This document shows, one piece after another, positions 45,580-57,900 of a stretch of DNA of 64,000 nucleotides; positions within the stretch are counted from its first letter, which is position 1; each line of letters opens with the position of its first letter. Both the position numbers and the translations under genes were made by a program. The stretch comes from Massospora cicadina (lineage: Eukaryota; Entomophthoromycota; Entomophthoromycetes; Entomophthorales; Entomophthoraceae), in assembly GCA_022478985.1 (NCBI GenBank), contig JAKSZP010009636.1:1-64000 (forward strand), written 5' to 3'. The notes beneath the pieces are model-generated. The model was not told where the DNA came from and did no database searches. It saw only the letters and a program-made list of their open reading frames with translations.

Positions 45580-47482
45580 TTTTTATTTAACTGAGGTAAG
45601 CTGACCAGGAGATAGACATTACTGAAACTTGAAAACTAAAATTAAATCCTCACCAAATAAAAATTAACCGCCTAAAATGAACAGATGACACACACACATA
45701 ACACAAACTCAATCAACCAGGTGGGACAGTGGGAACCACTTATCCCATCATGGTGGAAGGGGAGGGGGGTCAGGGGGCTCATCCTTGTTAACGTCTTCAT
45801 CCCAAAGCATGGCACAGGCTACAGTGGATAGCAGGGGTGTTAGGGCATCACTGGATGTGGAGCTATATTTTTGAAAATTGGTGTGGTATTAAGACATCCT
45901 CTATATATAAGGATTTCAATGTAATTTTTTAAAGTTAGTTCAGCTTTCATGCATGTGTCAGGTAGTTTTTTGAGTGTGGCAATATTGGTGCAGGTAATCT
46001 TTGATTTGAAATTCTACGCTAACTCTTCCACATGCTGAATGATGTCATTGGCTTCTTTGTGGGCTTTGATCAGTATGTCTCTTTGTACCTTATTGGCTTT
46101 GGAGGGAATGTTGGGAGGAGGGATTCCTTCTGCAAACATTGCCACTGATTTGGTGACAGCTTTGTGGAAAGGGAAACAATCTGGCTTGGTCATTGCTTCA
46201 ATGGCCAGCTGATGGTTGCTGTGGAATGCTTCAGAGTTTTTCTGGGAGCATATAAGTGAGGGGGTAGCTCACTGTCATGGTCAATAAACATAAACCACTC
46301 AATTTGTATATTGTGGTTCTCAATTTTATTCCTAGACTTATTAATCTTGGGTAATAAGTCCCAAGAATTTTGGTTGACTTGAATTGGGGAGTCAGCATAT
46401 TCATGTGGTTTGATTGGTTTGTTGGAGGATGCATGGGATTGAACTGGGGTCCAATCTTGTGTTGGACTGGATGGAGCATTTGTGGCACTGGGGCAAGGAG
46501 GAGGCTGATTGGTGGCTGCAGGTGCAGCTGCAGCAACAGGCTTTGGGGGAGGTAGGATCACTCCCCATACCAAAGGTGGCACAGGATGGGTGGTGGAATG
46601 GATGCAGGCAGATGAGAAAACAATGCCGTCAGAAGCAGCTAGGGATGGGCATTTATGTTTTGAGTGGTCCAACTTGAAACATATCGGACATAGCATCCAT
46701 CCACCCTTGACTCAGGCCCAGAACGAATGGTCAGGGGTGGAGGGGATAACGGCACAGGGGGGATTGACAGGGCAATTTTACTTGAATTGGTGCAGATTGT
46801 GGCATATGCCAAGGCCTAACTAGGCATGTGGCCCCATTTGGGACCACAAATTGCAGGATGGGGTTGGAGCCATAGGCTTCCAAACCTTCCATAAGCTCCT
46901 GGTGGAGCTCTTCAGGGGGAAGGTGGGTGGAAAAACCAGCGAACTGAACCACAAAAGTGGTATCCGCTGGGATCTGGGTCTGAGTTGTGGGGAGAGGGGT
47001 ACCCTGGAAGACCAGGGGCACAGTTGCCGCTGTGGCGGCATTGGCTTCACATGCAAAGCTGAGATCAAAGTGCCACTTATAGGGCGGAACTCAATAAAAC
47101 TGGCAGGACGCATCACCACCTGAGCCATTTTTTAATGTCTTGGTTGTGGTAGGAGAAAAGTTTCCCATAGTCAACCTGAATGCTGAAACACATGTTGCTT
47201 TGGGGGGAGCACTAGTGGGCAGCGGGGTACCACTTGGGTTTGAGTGAGGTGGCTGTCAAGATCCTTAGGAGGAACGAATCATCCCAGAGGTTTGATGTGA
47301 CAGGGTGAGCCAGTCTGAGCGTGTTTTCCTGTCAGATGGAAAATGTGGGGGGAGTTTTGCCGCTGCCCCACACTGGGGCAGCTGGCAGGGAATCTGATGA
47401 CATCAGAGCAAGACTATAGTGGGAGATTAGTATTTACTTTTAATTAAATATGTAAATTGCTCAGAAAGTTACGCTGAGTGGA
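45580..47482 (-). mobile_element. HAL-c: ORF1-only retroposon, second subfamily
   Basis: The minus-strand 5' end is near CCACTCAGCGTAACTTTCTG (about 47,482). The leader has CCGCTGCCCCACAC-type text near 47,360-47,380. The 3' end is CTCCTGGTCAGCTTACCTCA plus GTTAAATAAAA (about 45,580-45,620). It is closer to HAL-d than to HAL-a/b. No clear flanking duplication. Confidence 0.78.
45930..47200 (-). pseudogene. HAL-c ORF1-like zinc-knuckle protein
   Basis: 47,021-46,731 encodes LVFQGTPLPTTQTQIPADTT and FSTHLPPEELHQELMEGLEA. 46,696-46,190 encodes the intact knuckle CPICFKLDHSKHKC, the linker, NQNSWDLLPKINKSRNKI and FIDHDSELPPHLYAP. The C-terminal part continues to about 45,930 with stops. NQNSWDLL corresponds to NQNPWDLL in HAL-b and SIPWDLL-type text in HAL-d, so the linker end is a conserved block. 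No enzyme domain. Confidence 0.7.
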
Positions 47483-48002
47483 AAGAAAGGAAAATTACAG
47501 CCATTTTATTTTCATAATAAAATTAAAAAGTATTATATGTAAGAAGTGAATGTTACATATGTTTTAAGAGTAAACGGTATCTTATTACAGCTGAGCAGTT
47601 TAATGTTTGGTTGATTTTATAGTTATATGGTTTTGCTGAGTTGTTGATGGTCAATTAGCTAATTATTTAGTTCAATGATTTTAGTAAACAGTAGTGATTG
47701 GTTGATTTAATAAGTTGATTGTTTTGGTAAGTTGTTGGTGGTTTTTGGTTGTTTTGATAAGTTTAGTTCAGTTTTATAAACTAGTTGATGATTGGTTGAA
47801 AGGTATGTTCAATGAGTTTATCTAAGCAGTTTAGTAGTTTATCTATGATATAAATTCAAAAATAGGCAATTTGAATTGTTTGTTTATCAAACCTGAACAA
47901 TGCTGAGTATTATCACTATCTATCTTATTATAAAATTTGACTTAATCATTTTAGTTTTGTTTGTTTATTAAACCTGAGCAATGTCATCTAACTCCAATTT
48001 TA
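47483..48002. repeat. GTTGGTGG-rich low-complexity repeat, copy 2
   Basis: 47,586-47,830 holds words such as GTTTGGTTGATTTTATAG and GTTGGTGGTTTTTGGTTG that recur near 41,280-41,527 and 62,115-62,280. The rest is AT-rich without coding signal. Confidence 0.45.
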
Positions 48003-48109
48003 TCTATAATAATAAAAGTGAGTGTTTGCATGTATGTGTATGATGCTCAGGCAAAACTACAGCATGCAGAGTTTTAAAATATTGGATATAAGTGGATGGA
48101 AGGGTTCTA
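48003..48109 (+). mobile_element. Helitron-like 5' end, cut by G4 (tentative)
   Basis: A followed by TCTATAATAATAAAAGTGAG then TGTTTGCATGTATGTG is the style of Helitron 5' ends (insertion after A, start TC). G4 interrupts it after 107 bp. No matching CTRR end was found beyond 62,006. Confidence 0.35.
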
Positions 48110-48873
48110 TGTCAAGAGAGTATCTAAAACTCTCCAAATCACAGCGTGATGGTACTTGATGCACAGGACCAACGCAAGGAAACTAGTAGCCATCATTATA
48201 ATAAAGTTATCCCAGCAGAGTGTGCTTGGGCTGAAGTGACATAAGGCTAGGTCAGCACAGTGAATAAAATAGTAAATTGAGCTATCCAAAAAACTAGGAC
48301 GCACTCCAGAGGGATGTTACTAACTAAGTTTGGTAAAGAAGTGAACTGCGCTGGTGACCAGGTTTGTAGAGAACCTGGTAAGTCCAGCGGTGTACCAGAG
48401 GTGGTGATAATTTTAAGTAAAATAAAATGGCTAATATGTTGCAAGGCCTCCTTGAAGAGGTCCACACAAAGGTGCGCCCAAGTAAACATATATGTAAAAA
48501 ACGTAAAAACAACTATAAGGTTTTATTTGTAAGATGACCAATGAGAAATGTTGGTCTCAAGAAAAAATACTTAAGCAAGCTTGGGGAAATTTTGAATTGG
48601 CAGAAGTGGTCCTAAGCCTTGGTGCACCAATAGGCGCATGCTTCCATCTGAAAGGATCACATACCTTGCAATTAATTTTACCCTTGTAATTGACTGAAGT
48701 TGAATCTGACCTGAGCTCAAAATTTTGTAAATGGAATGGGTTCCAAACCCCCATTCCCCAATGAACCAAATTGTCCCATTTTCGTTAGACTTGAAACTCA
48801 TCCATTTTACCCTAGAGCCAAAACAGGGGATGGGCTTTAGGCACATCACTGGTATCAACCTGAGCATACCTCA
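48110..48873 (-). repeat. 3' LTR of G4, distal piece
   Basis: Plus-strand start TGTCAAGAGAGTATCTAAAA. Collinear with 61,109-61,870. Contains AGATGACCAA at 48,532-48,541, the copy of the priming segment. Confidence 0.9.
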
Positions 48874-49723
48874 TTTAAGGAGAGTGTCTAAAACTCTCCT
48901 GTTCCCAGCGTGGTAGTGCTCAGTGCACAAAGCCAACGCCAGCGAACTATCTTTTAATTTGAAAGTGACTAGAGCCCATCGGAGGGCTCTAAAGCAATAA
49001 TTACTTATGAAGAAAAGTGCAATCATGATAGCAAACAACCCACCAAAAACGACGCGGTGCACAAATTAGAAAAGGGGTAAACGTCCCAGGATGGAGGGAA
49101 CCTGGGCGACCCAATGGTGCACAAGTTAAAATTTTAATTGCAATTATAATAAAGTGGTTAATGTAGCATGAGACCTCCTTAAAGAGGTCCGCGCACAGGT
49201 TCACTAGAGATAACATAAGGAAAAATGGGAAAACAGAAAAGGTTTATTAGGAAGTTAATCAACAAGAAATGTTGGTCGCAGAAAACATGATTAAACTTTG
49301 TCTGGGGAATTCAGAGTCTGCTGAAGCGGTCTCAAGCACCAATTCACCAATAGACAAACACTACCATCCAAATTGGTAGAAAACACTGAAACTGACTTCA
49401 CTCAAGTAATCAATTGAAGTTGGATCTGACCCAAACGCGTAATTTGGTAAATGGAACAGGTTTCAAAACCCCATTCCTCAACTAATCAAATTGAACCATC
49501 TGCATTAATTGAGTAAACCGTTTGTTTTAAGCCTGTGCCAATGTAAGAGGCTGGGCGTTAGGCACCTCACTAGTACCAACCTGAGCATACTTGGCTTGTA
49601 CCCAGCGTTGGTCTACTGTGTGCCTGAGGTCAGGAAGTGCCTGAAGCTTTACCTTCTGGGCCTCCTGTCTCCCAGCCTTATCCCTAGGGTTGGTCCCCAC
49701 TATAATGTCATTTAACCATGACA
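48874..49723 (-). repeat. 3' LTR of G3
   Basis: Minus-strand start TGTCATGGTTAAATGAC, end CACTCTCCTTAAA (the last ACA is mutated). Contains the GACCAACATTTCTTGTTGAT stem-loop region at about 49,255-49,276. Confidence 0.92.
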
Positions 49724-49754
49724 TTACCCTCTCATCCTGATGGGGCTCAATCAC
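49527..49754 (-). CDS. Pol C-terminal extension of G3, crossing the internal/LTR border
   Basis: A single open frame starts in internal sequence (IEPHQDERV), enters the LTR at MSWLNDIIVGTN, where ATGTCATGG contains the LTR's first bases, and continues RDKAGRQEAQKVKLQALPDL to AQPLTLAQA and a stop. This is direct evidence that pol ends about 195 nt inside the 3' LTR. The peptide is conserved in all gypsy LTRs here. No known domain; strongly polar. Confidence 0.65.
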   Translation of the reverse strand: MIEPHQDERVMSWLNDIIVGTNPRDKAGRQEAQKVKLQALPDLRHTVDQRWVQAKYAQVGTSEVPNAQPLTLAQA

Positions 49755-52700
49755 CCCTCCAGGGGCTTGCGCAAGGAAAAAGTTCTTGTGGCTGGGGCCA
49801 ACTTCAAGGTGGCAACAGTCAGTTTAGGTTGAGATCCAGCAGCATGGGGGAAATGCTTGTGGAAGGCTTCAATCAGAGCTTGGGCATGCACACAGTTGCG
49901 CGCTGGAATACAACTGTTTTCTGCAGCGTCAAAACCCTTTCTAAGATACCAGGTACTAAAGTCTTCTCTTAACACGGCGGGAGGCTACTATTTCCTCTAC
50001 TTCCCACTCTGGCGCCCCATCCATGAGATAGGCCTCAGGTTTCTCAGGTGGGGGCCCTCAAACAACGTCAGTTGGCTCTCATGAAACACAGAGATCTGAA
50101 ATGAAGGGGGAAGATCTCGCTGGTATGAGGCATGACCCACCTTTCTAACAATGCGATAAGGGCCAATCCTCTTTGGTCCCAGCTTCTTGTACGGCTGCTT
50201 GATAGGGATGTTATGAGCATCAAGCATCACAAGATCCCCTTCCTTGTACACTGGGCCCACTTGGCACTTTCCATCGGTGTTCTCCTTATACACTTGCATT
50301 GCCGCCTCCAAACTTGTGGAAACCACCTGGTGGACCTTCTTGATAGTCTTGGAAAAGTCCACCACCGCTTCAACCATAGATCCACAGCTGGGCTCCATGC
50401 TAAAGGCGGGGTTAAAGCCATGGTTGGCAAAAAAGGGGAACAACCAATCAAAGAATGTAAAGTGTTGTTGTAACTAAATTGGGCCATAGGAAGGTGAGAA
50501 ACCCAATCTGAGTGATCCGTAGTGGTGTAACACCACAAAAACTGTTCCAAGCACTGGTTCACTCGTTCATTCTGCCCATCTGATTGGGGGTGATAGGCAG
50601 TTGAATGGCAGGGGAGAATCTGAAGGGTCTTACACAACTCTTCTCAAAATATGGATGTAAACTGGGGTCCCCGGTCACTGATTATTTCTTGGGGGAACCC
50701 CATGGAGCGCAAACACATGAGTGACGAAGAGCCTAGCCATCTCAGCTGCAGTTATTGTCATTCTGCAAGGAATAAAGTGGGCGAACTTTGTAAAACGGTC
50801 CACACCATGATGGATCATAACCATCAGAGACAGATAACTCCACAATGAATTTACTGATAAGGAAGTCCAGGGCCCTTCAGCCTTTTGGACTGGTACCAAC
50901 AACCCCGCTAAAGGTTGCCAATTGGGCTTTATCTGATTGCAGATCAGGCACTTTTTTAATGCCGCCCCATCTGAGCAGGCAAGCCCTTCCAATTGTACGT
51001 GCATCACATTAACTCCAACATCTTTGCTTTACCAGGATGACCAACGGTGAGTCCATCATGATGGTCTCAGATGATTTCCAGGCGCAGTGGTCCATCAGGA
51101 AGCCATATGCGCCCCTTAAACCACACCATCTCATCCCTCACGTTATAGCCCTTGGATAGATCCTCTTAATTCAAAGCGCTATTAGCAAGGATCATAGTAT
51201 ATTCAGCTGCTAGCGGCTGAGAAAGGACTACCTTTCTGAACATACTATATTCAATCGCATTTTCCAGAGGTGCAAGCCCTGGCCCGCTGGCTGGGGGAGT
51301 GGGAAGTTGGGACACAATTTTATTTGGCGGAATCATCAACTGTGTGTTATGAACTTCTACCTCCTTGGGATCGGTACTAAAGCAGGGTTGCAGCTTAAAG
51401 CATCCGCAAAACCATTATTCTTGCGCTTGGTAAATCATAATAGAATGAAAATTGGGCAAGGGTCTCATGCCAACGGGTCTGCTGTGGGGTTAGGACATGA
51501 GGAGCGCGGTAGTACAGCAAGGCATGATGGTTTGTATGTACCCAGAAAGGTTGAGATAAGCCAAGCAATTGGTGACGCCTTTAAATCAGCGCCTCCTCCA
51601 CTGCCAATAACTCCTTATCATAAACGGCGTAATTCAACTCTGGCAAAGACATTCTTTAGAAAAATATCCCACCAGATGCTCTATCCCATCTTAGCCTACT
51701 TGTAACAGGGTGGCCACTATGGCGAAGTTGGAGGCATCAGTAGATATAATGAACTCCTTTGAAGGGTTGACATGGCGAAGGATGGATGTGGATAACAGGT
51801 TGCACTTTACTGCTTGTAAAGCATCCTCCAAAACTACCACTGAAGCACTTAGGCACCGCTAGCCTTGTATATGGGAGCTGCCACCCCAGAAAAATAGGGT
51901 GTGAACTTCTTGAGGAACGTACACATCCTCAAAAAGCTCCTCAAATCCTTGACTGAGGTGGAGGTGGGCCACTCATGAATAGCCTTCTCCTTGTCTGGAG
52001 TTATCATGTGTCCTTGGTCAAACATGACGTTGCCCAGAAAAGTGACCTGGGACTTGAAAAGTTCACACTTGCTAATCTTAAGCGTAAGGCTGGCTGCCTT
52101 TAACATTTCCACCACTTGACAAAGATGTACTGCATGGGACTCCTGATTGGGGAAAACACCAGGATATAATCCATGTAGGCAACCGCACATACCCCTAACA
52201 AGTCCCCCAACGCTGCATCAATGCGGCGTTGAAAAATAGTAGGGGCATTCTTAAGCTCAAAGGGCATGACCCAAAACTGGAAAATCCCTTTTCTGGTATG
52301 GAATGTGGTTAACCATTCTTGTCCCTTTTTAATCCAAATCTGATTGAATGCATTGAGGCAATCCAACTTGGAGAAGACCTTCGCCTTCTCCACATAGCGT
52401 GCAATCTGTGAATCCAAAGGGATGGGATGGAGGTCTGGTACAGTAACGTTGTTGAGGTTCCCTTAGTCTATTCATGGGCATAGAGTACCATTAGCCTTCT
52501 CAACAAAGAGAAGAGGGGAGCAAACAGGGGAGGTCTGCTGAAAAATCACGCCTTTGGCTAACTGCTCCTTTACCCACACATCTAACGCCTCTTCCTCCCG
52601 GATGTTCAAGGGATAAATGGGAGAAGAAATATGCACCAGGTCTACAGTGAGTTTGAAGTCACAGTTGTACTAGGATCGATCAGATAGTGCGTCAACTGAA

Positions 52701-53652
52701 GCTGTATCAAAGGAAGATTTCAAACCCTCCAAAAAAGAAGATAGGGGAACTGACACAGTGGGCTTCAGCATAGAGGCAATGCTAAGGGGGTGAAGGTGGG
52801 GCCAGTGGGGAAAGTCGCCATGAGCGTCAGCCTCAGATAAAGGAACAACTAGTGTGCGACCATTTTTTACTGTTAGGGATAGGGTATTCTCTTTCAAGTT
52901 GGTTCTAACGTTTTACTTCCGCCACCACTCCATACCCAAAATGATAGGGTACAAGAGGTTCTTGATAGCTTGGAAGCGATTGGACAGGTGGTATTTGCCA
53001 ACCTGATAGTCCACTGTCCCAACGACCTTCATAGTGGGAATACCTTGGGACGCCCCTCCCCTAACCATACCACCAGGCAAGTAACTCAGCCAAGGTAGTC
53101 GGCTAGGCTCTGGTCCATAAAGTTTTCCCATAGCGCCAGTATCCACAGGATAGTGGTGGTAAATTTCCCTAATGGGAAGGAAAAGATAGCAGTTAGTAAA
53201 AAATACCCGGAATGGTCTTTATTTAAAGCTGAAAATGCCAGTACATCACCACCAAACTCTTCATCTGGCATCAACATGTAACCCTGGTATGATTTTGGAT
53301 CAAAGAATGGAGAGGGATACTTAGCCACTCTTACTACTGAGGCCACATATCCCAACATATCTTCAGCAGGGGCATAAACATTTCATATTGAAGAAGTAAC
53401 TCCTCCACCTCCTATGTTCTACGGATCATGGTTGTGGTCAAATGGGGATTTTCTGAGGTGGTTTGGTTGCACAGGAATAGGTTCCTTATCTGAGCCATGA
53501 GAGAGCAAATATGGTTCAGAGGTATACACAGTGTTTCCGCTATAAAACGCGTTTTTAGACGTGAATGATCCTATTCCCATAACAGCAATGGACTGCCCGA
53601 CGTTATCCAAGGCCAACACCCCAAGGGCCATCTGCGTCAATTCCGCCGGCAT
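49724..53652 (-). pseudogene. pol: G3 pol: leader, protease, RT, RNase H, integrase, chromodomain (broken)
   Basis: Leader 53,652-53,170 (ALGVLALDN, GYVASVVRVAKYPSPFFDPK). Protease about 53,145 (VDTGA, then a frame change). RT 52,620-51,990 (VEKAKVFSKLDCLNAFNQIW, active box YMDY at about 52,163-52,174). RNase H about 51,780-51,420. Integrase 51,060-50,230 (DRFTKFAHFIPCRMTITAAE, SDRGPQFTS intact, STAYHPQSDGQNERVNQCLE). GPY/F-like 50,200-50,110 (KKLGPKRIGPYRIVRKVG). Chromodomain 50,020-49,850 with stops (GFDAAENSCIPARNC). The catalytic integrase Asp in SDRGPQF is kept. Confidence 0.9.
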
Positions 53653-53946
53653 TGTCTGAATGCGCTATCAAAGTAAAACCCATTTACTAAAATTGAGATT
53701 GGTAATTTTGGTGGAAAGTCTGAGAATCAACTTTTGGATCTCAAAGCATCCGTATCCACCAGGTACAAGCATGAAGGGTGGGTAATTTCCAGTTGGAGGC
53801 AATCATAAAAACGCAAAGTTGCTCCAACCTTCAGGAAAAGTAGGGAACAGCAGTGCGGCTGACCATAGCTGAGGCCCACAGCTGGCGCCCACATTTTACA
53901 CTTCAGAAAAGTCCCACAAAAAAAGTTTGTGCACATAAATTTCAGT

Positions 53947-53960
53947 GGTTGGTCAACTAA
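53947..53960 (-). promoter_or_regulatory. Primer-binding site of G3
   Basis: Minus-strand TTAGTTGACCAACC directly after the 5' LTR. Its core AGTTGACCAAC is the exact complement of GTTGGTCAACT in the G1 LTRs. G3's own LTRs carry diverged versions (about 54,338-54,348 and 49,253-49,263). Confidence 0.65.
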
Positions 53961-54809
53961 TGTAAGGAGATTGTCTATAACTCTCCTGTTCCCAGCGTGG
54001 TAGTTCTCAGTGCACAAAGTCAACGCCAGGGAACTAGCTGATAATCAAAAGTGACTAGAGCCCAGTGGAGGGTGCTGAAGCAATAATTACTTATGAAGAA
54101 TAGTGCAATCATGATAGCAAACAACCCACCAAAAACGACGCGGTGCACAAAGGGAAAAGGGGTAAACGTCCCAGGATGGAGGGAACCTGGGCGACCCAAT
54201 GGTACACAAGTTAAAATTTTAATTGCATTTATAATAAAGTGGATAACATAGTCTTAGACCTCCTTGAAGAGGTCCATGCACAGGTTTGCTAGAGATAACA
54301 TAAGGAAAAATGGGAAAACAGAAAAGGTTTATTAGGAAGTTAACCAAAAAGAAATGTTGGTCGCAGAAAACATGATTAAACTTTGTCTGGGGAATTCAGA
54401 GTCTGCTGAAGCGGTCCCAAGCATCAATTCACCAATATTCAAATACTACCATCCAAATTGGTAGAAAACACTGAAACTGACTTCACTCAAGTAATCAATT
54501 GAAGTTGGATCTGACCCAAACGCGTAATTTGGTAAACGGAACAGGTTTCAAAACCCCATTCCTCAACTAATCAAATTGAGCCATCTGCATTAATTGAGTA
54601 AACCATTCGTTTTAACGCCTGTGCCAATGTAAGGGGCTGGGCGTTATGCACCTCACTAGTACCAACCTGAGCATACTTGGCTTGTGCCCAGCGTTGGTCT
54701 ACTGTGTGCTTGAGGTCAGGAAGGTCTTGAAGCTTTACCTTCTGGGCCTCCTATTGCCCAGACTTATCCCTAGGGTTGGTCCCCACTATGATGTCATTCG
54801 ACCATGACA
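53961..54809 (-). repeat. 5' LTR of G3
   Basis: TGT...ACA ends intact (plus strand TGTAAGGAGATTGTC ... ACCATGACA). Collinear with 48,874-49,723. Confidence 0.93.
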
Positions 54810-54943
54810 CCTCGCTGGTACCAAGCGTTGATCCAAGGTATGCTTAAGATCAGGAAGAACCTGAAGTACCATCTTCTGGACCTACTGCTGCCCAGCCTTG
54901 TCCATGCTGTTGGTCCCCTCTATAAAGTCATGTAAAAATGACA
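54810..54943 (-). repeat. 3' LTR of G4, proximal piece
   Basis: Matches the end of 61,109-62,006 (GATCCAAGGTATGCTTAAGA ... ATGACA) and completes the LTR interrupted by G3. Confidence 0.88.
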
Positions 54944-57900
54944 TTATCTTCTCTTCCTTTTTAGGCTCCACTACCCTCCAGGAGCATTCACCAAGGAAAA
55001 GTTTTGTGGGCAGGGGCCAACTTCATAGTAGCAATGGTTTAGCTAAACTTTGATCCTGCAGCATTGGAGAAACGCTCATGGAGTGCTACAATTAGGTCTT
55101 GGGCATTGGCGCAATCACATGGTGGGACTTAACTGTTTCCACTGCATTAAATTCCTTCCAGGCTATAAGATACTCAAGTCTCCTTCTTACCTGATAGGAG
55201 GTTACTATCTCCTCCACTTCCCACTCTGGCGCCCCAATCATGAGATAAGCTTCAGGAGTCTCTGGTGGGGGACCATCAAATAACGTGAGATTGCTTTCAT
55301 GATATACTGAAAAGATTTAAAACGAGGGGGAAAGATCCAAGTGGTACAAGGTGTGGCCCACTTTTTGACAATGCGGTATTCCCCTTCCTCTTTAGTCCCA
55401 GTTTTTTATATGGTTGCTTGATAGAGATGTTTTTAGCATCCAGCATCATGAGATCTCCTTCCTTGTATGAAGGTGCAACCCATCTCTTACCATCAGTATA
55501 CTCCTTGTAAGCCTGCATGGCCGCATCTAAATTAATGCTCACTCCTTGGTGTACTTTCTTGATCATTTTTGAAAAATCAACCACCGCTTCCATCTTGAAT
55601 CCACAACTGGGCTCCATGTTGAAGGCAGTATTGAAGCCTTAATTGGTTTAGAAAGGGAACAATTGATTGATGCCTGTTATGTGTTGTTATAACTGAATTG
55701 GGCCATGGGAAGATAGGAAACCCAATCTGAGTGATCTGCGGCAGTGTAACACCGCAAGAACTGTTCAAGGCACAGGTTCATTCGTTCTGTCTGCCCATCT
55801 GATTAGGGATGATAGGTAGTTTAACAGAAGAGACGGATTTGCAGATTCTTACACAACTCTTCCCCAAAGACAGAGGTAAAATGTGGTCCCCAATCACTAA
55901 TTATTCTTTGAGGGACCTCATGAAGAGCGAACACATTGATAACAAACAGCCTAGCATTCTCCACCACGGTGACTGTGGTTCTGCAAGGAATATAGTGGGC
56001 AACCTTCGTAAATGGTCCACCACCATTATGATAGCATCATAGCCATCTGATATAGGCAATTCAACAATAAAATCAACTGATAAAGAAGTCTAAGACCCGT
56101 CAACCTTTTGAAATTGTACTAACAACCCTGATAAATGCTGGTAATTCAGTTTCATTTGGTTGCAGACTAGGCACTCTTTACAATATCTGCCTACCTGAGC
56201 GGTTAATCCCATCCAATTGTAAGTGTGGCGGATAAGCTCCTGGGTCTTTGCTTTTCCAGGATGACCAAATGGTAATTCCTTCATGATGGTCCCAGAGGAT
56301 TTCCTGGCGATTTGGTCCAGAAGGAACTCATAGGCGCCCCTGGAGCCACACCATCTCATCCTTTACGTGATAACCTCTGGTAATATCCTCCCAATTTAAT
56401 GAGCTCTTCGCAAGGACCTTCATATATTCTGCCAACAAAGGCTGGGAAAGAACAACTTTTCTGAACATACCATATACCTCCTAATTTTCTAGAGGAGCGA
56501 GCGCTTGCTCATTGGCCAAGTGAGAGGAAAGTTGAGACACAATATTACCCAGTGGAACCATTAAATGGGTAATATGCACCTCCACCTCCTTAGGAATAAA
56601 AGCCAATGCAGGGTTATGGCTCAAAGAATCCGCCAAACCATTCTCCTTGCCTTTTGTATTTTCATAAGAAAACGCAAATTAGGCAAGGGTCTCATGCCAG
56701 AGGGTCTGCTGTGGGGCTAAGACATGAGGTGCGCAGTAGTAAAGTAAGGCATGGTGGTCTGTATGTATGCGGAAGGGTTGGGATAAGCCATGCAAGTGAT
56801 GACGCCAATAAGTCAGCTCCTCAACCACTAAAAAACTCTTTATTGTACACAGCATAGTTTAACTCTAGTAAAGACATCTCCCTAGAAAAATATCTTTCCG
56901 GATGCTCTATTCCATCTTCACCTACTTGTAATAGGGCTGCCACTATGGCGAAGTTGGATGCATTAGAAGCCACAATGAGCTCTTTATTGGGGTCAACATG
57001 GAGAAGAATGGAAGTGGACAATAACGTACACTTTACTTCTTTGAAGGCATCCTCCAAAACGGAGAACCAATGAAGCAATTTGCCCCACTTGCCCCATACA
57101 AAGGCGCGGCAACTTCAGAAAGGTTTGGAGTGAAATTCTTAAGGAATGTACACATCCACAAAAAGCTTTTTAATTTCTTGAATGAAGTTGAAGTGGGCCA
57201 CTCATGAATTGCTTTTTCCTTGTCTGAAGTTATCATGTGCCCTTGATCAAACATGACGTTGACCAGAAAGGTAACCTGGGACTTGAAAAATTAACGCTTA
57301 ATGATCTTCAGCGTAAGGTTGGCAGCCCTTAAACACTCCACCATCTACCAAAGGTGTACTGCATGGGACTTATTATCAAGGGAAAAAAACCAAAATTTCA
57401 TCCATATAAGCTACTGCACATACCCCTAACAAGTCCCCCAAAGCCACATCAGTACGATGTTGAAAAATAGCAGAGGCATTTTTAAGCCCAAAGGACATAA
57501 CTTGAAGTTAGAAGTTTCCTTTCCTTGTACAGAATGTGGTTAACCACTCCTGGCCCTTTTTGTTACAGATCTGATTGAACGCATTTAAACAACCCAGCTT
57601 GGAAAAGACTCGCGCCTTCTCCACATAGCGTGCACTCTGTGAGTCCAGGGGGTGGGATGTAAGTCTGGTACAGTGACGTTGCTGAGATTCCCATAGTCTA
57701 TGCATGGGTGTAAGGTACCATCGGCCTTCTCTACAAAGAGGAGTGGGGAACACACAGGGGAGGTTTACTGAAAAATAGCACCCTTGGCTAACTGCTCCTT
57801 AATCCACACATCTAAAGACTCTTCCTCCCAGACAGTCAATGGGTAAATGGGGGAAGGTATGCGCACCAGATCCACTATGAGCTTGAACTTGCAATTAAAC

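Larger units (their letters stand above)
48874..54809 (-). mobile_element. Ty3/gypsy chromovirus G3, inserted in the 3' LTR of G4
   Basis: LTRs 48,874-49,723 (850 bp) and 53,961-54,809 (849 bp). Internal region 49,724-53,960 (4.24 kb). Flanks are CCTCA (48,869-48,873) and CCTCG (54,810-54,814), a 5-bp duplication with one change. The youngest-looking gypsy copy by LTR similarity, yet its pol has stops. Confidence 0.93.

Noticed and set aside
46370..46823. Plus-strand Trp/Gly-rich frames
   Set aside because: Antisense shadows of the HAL-c protein.
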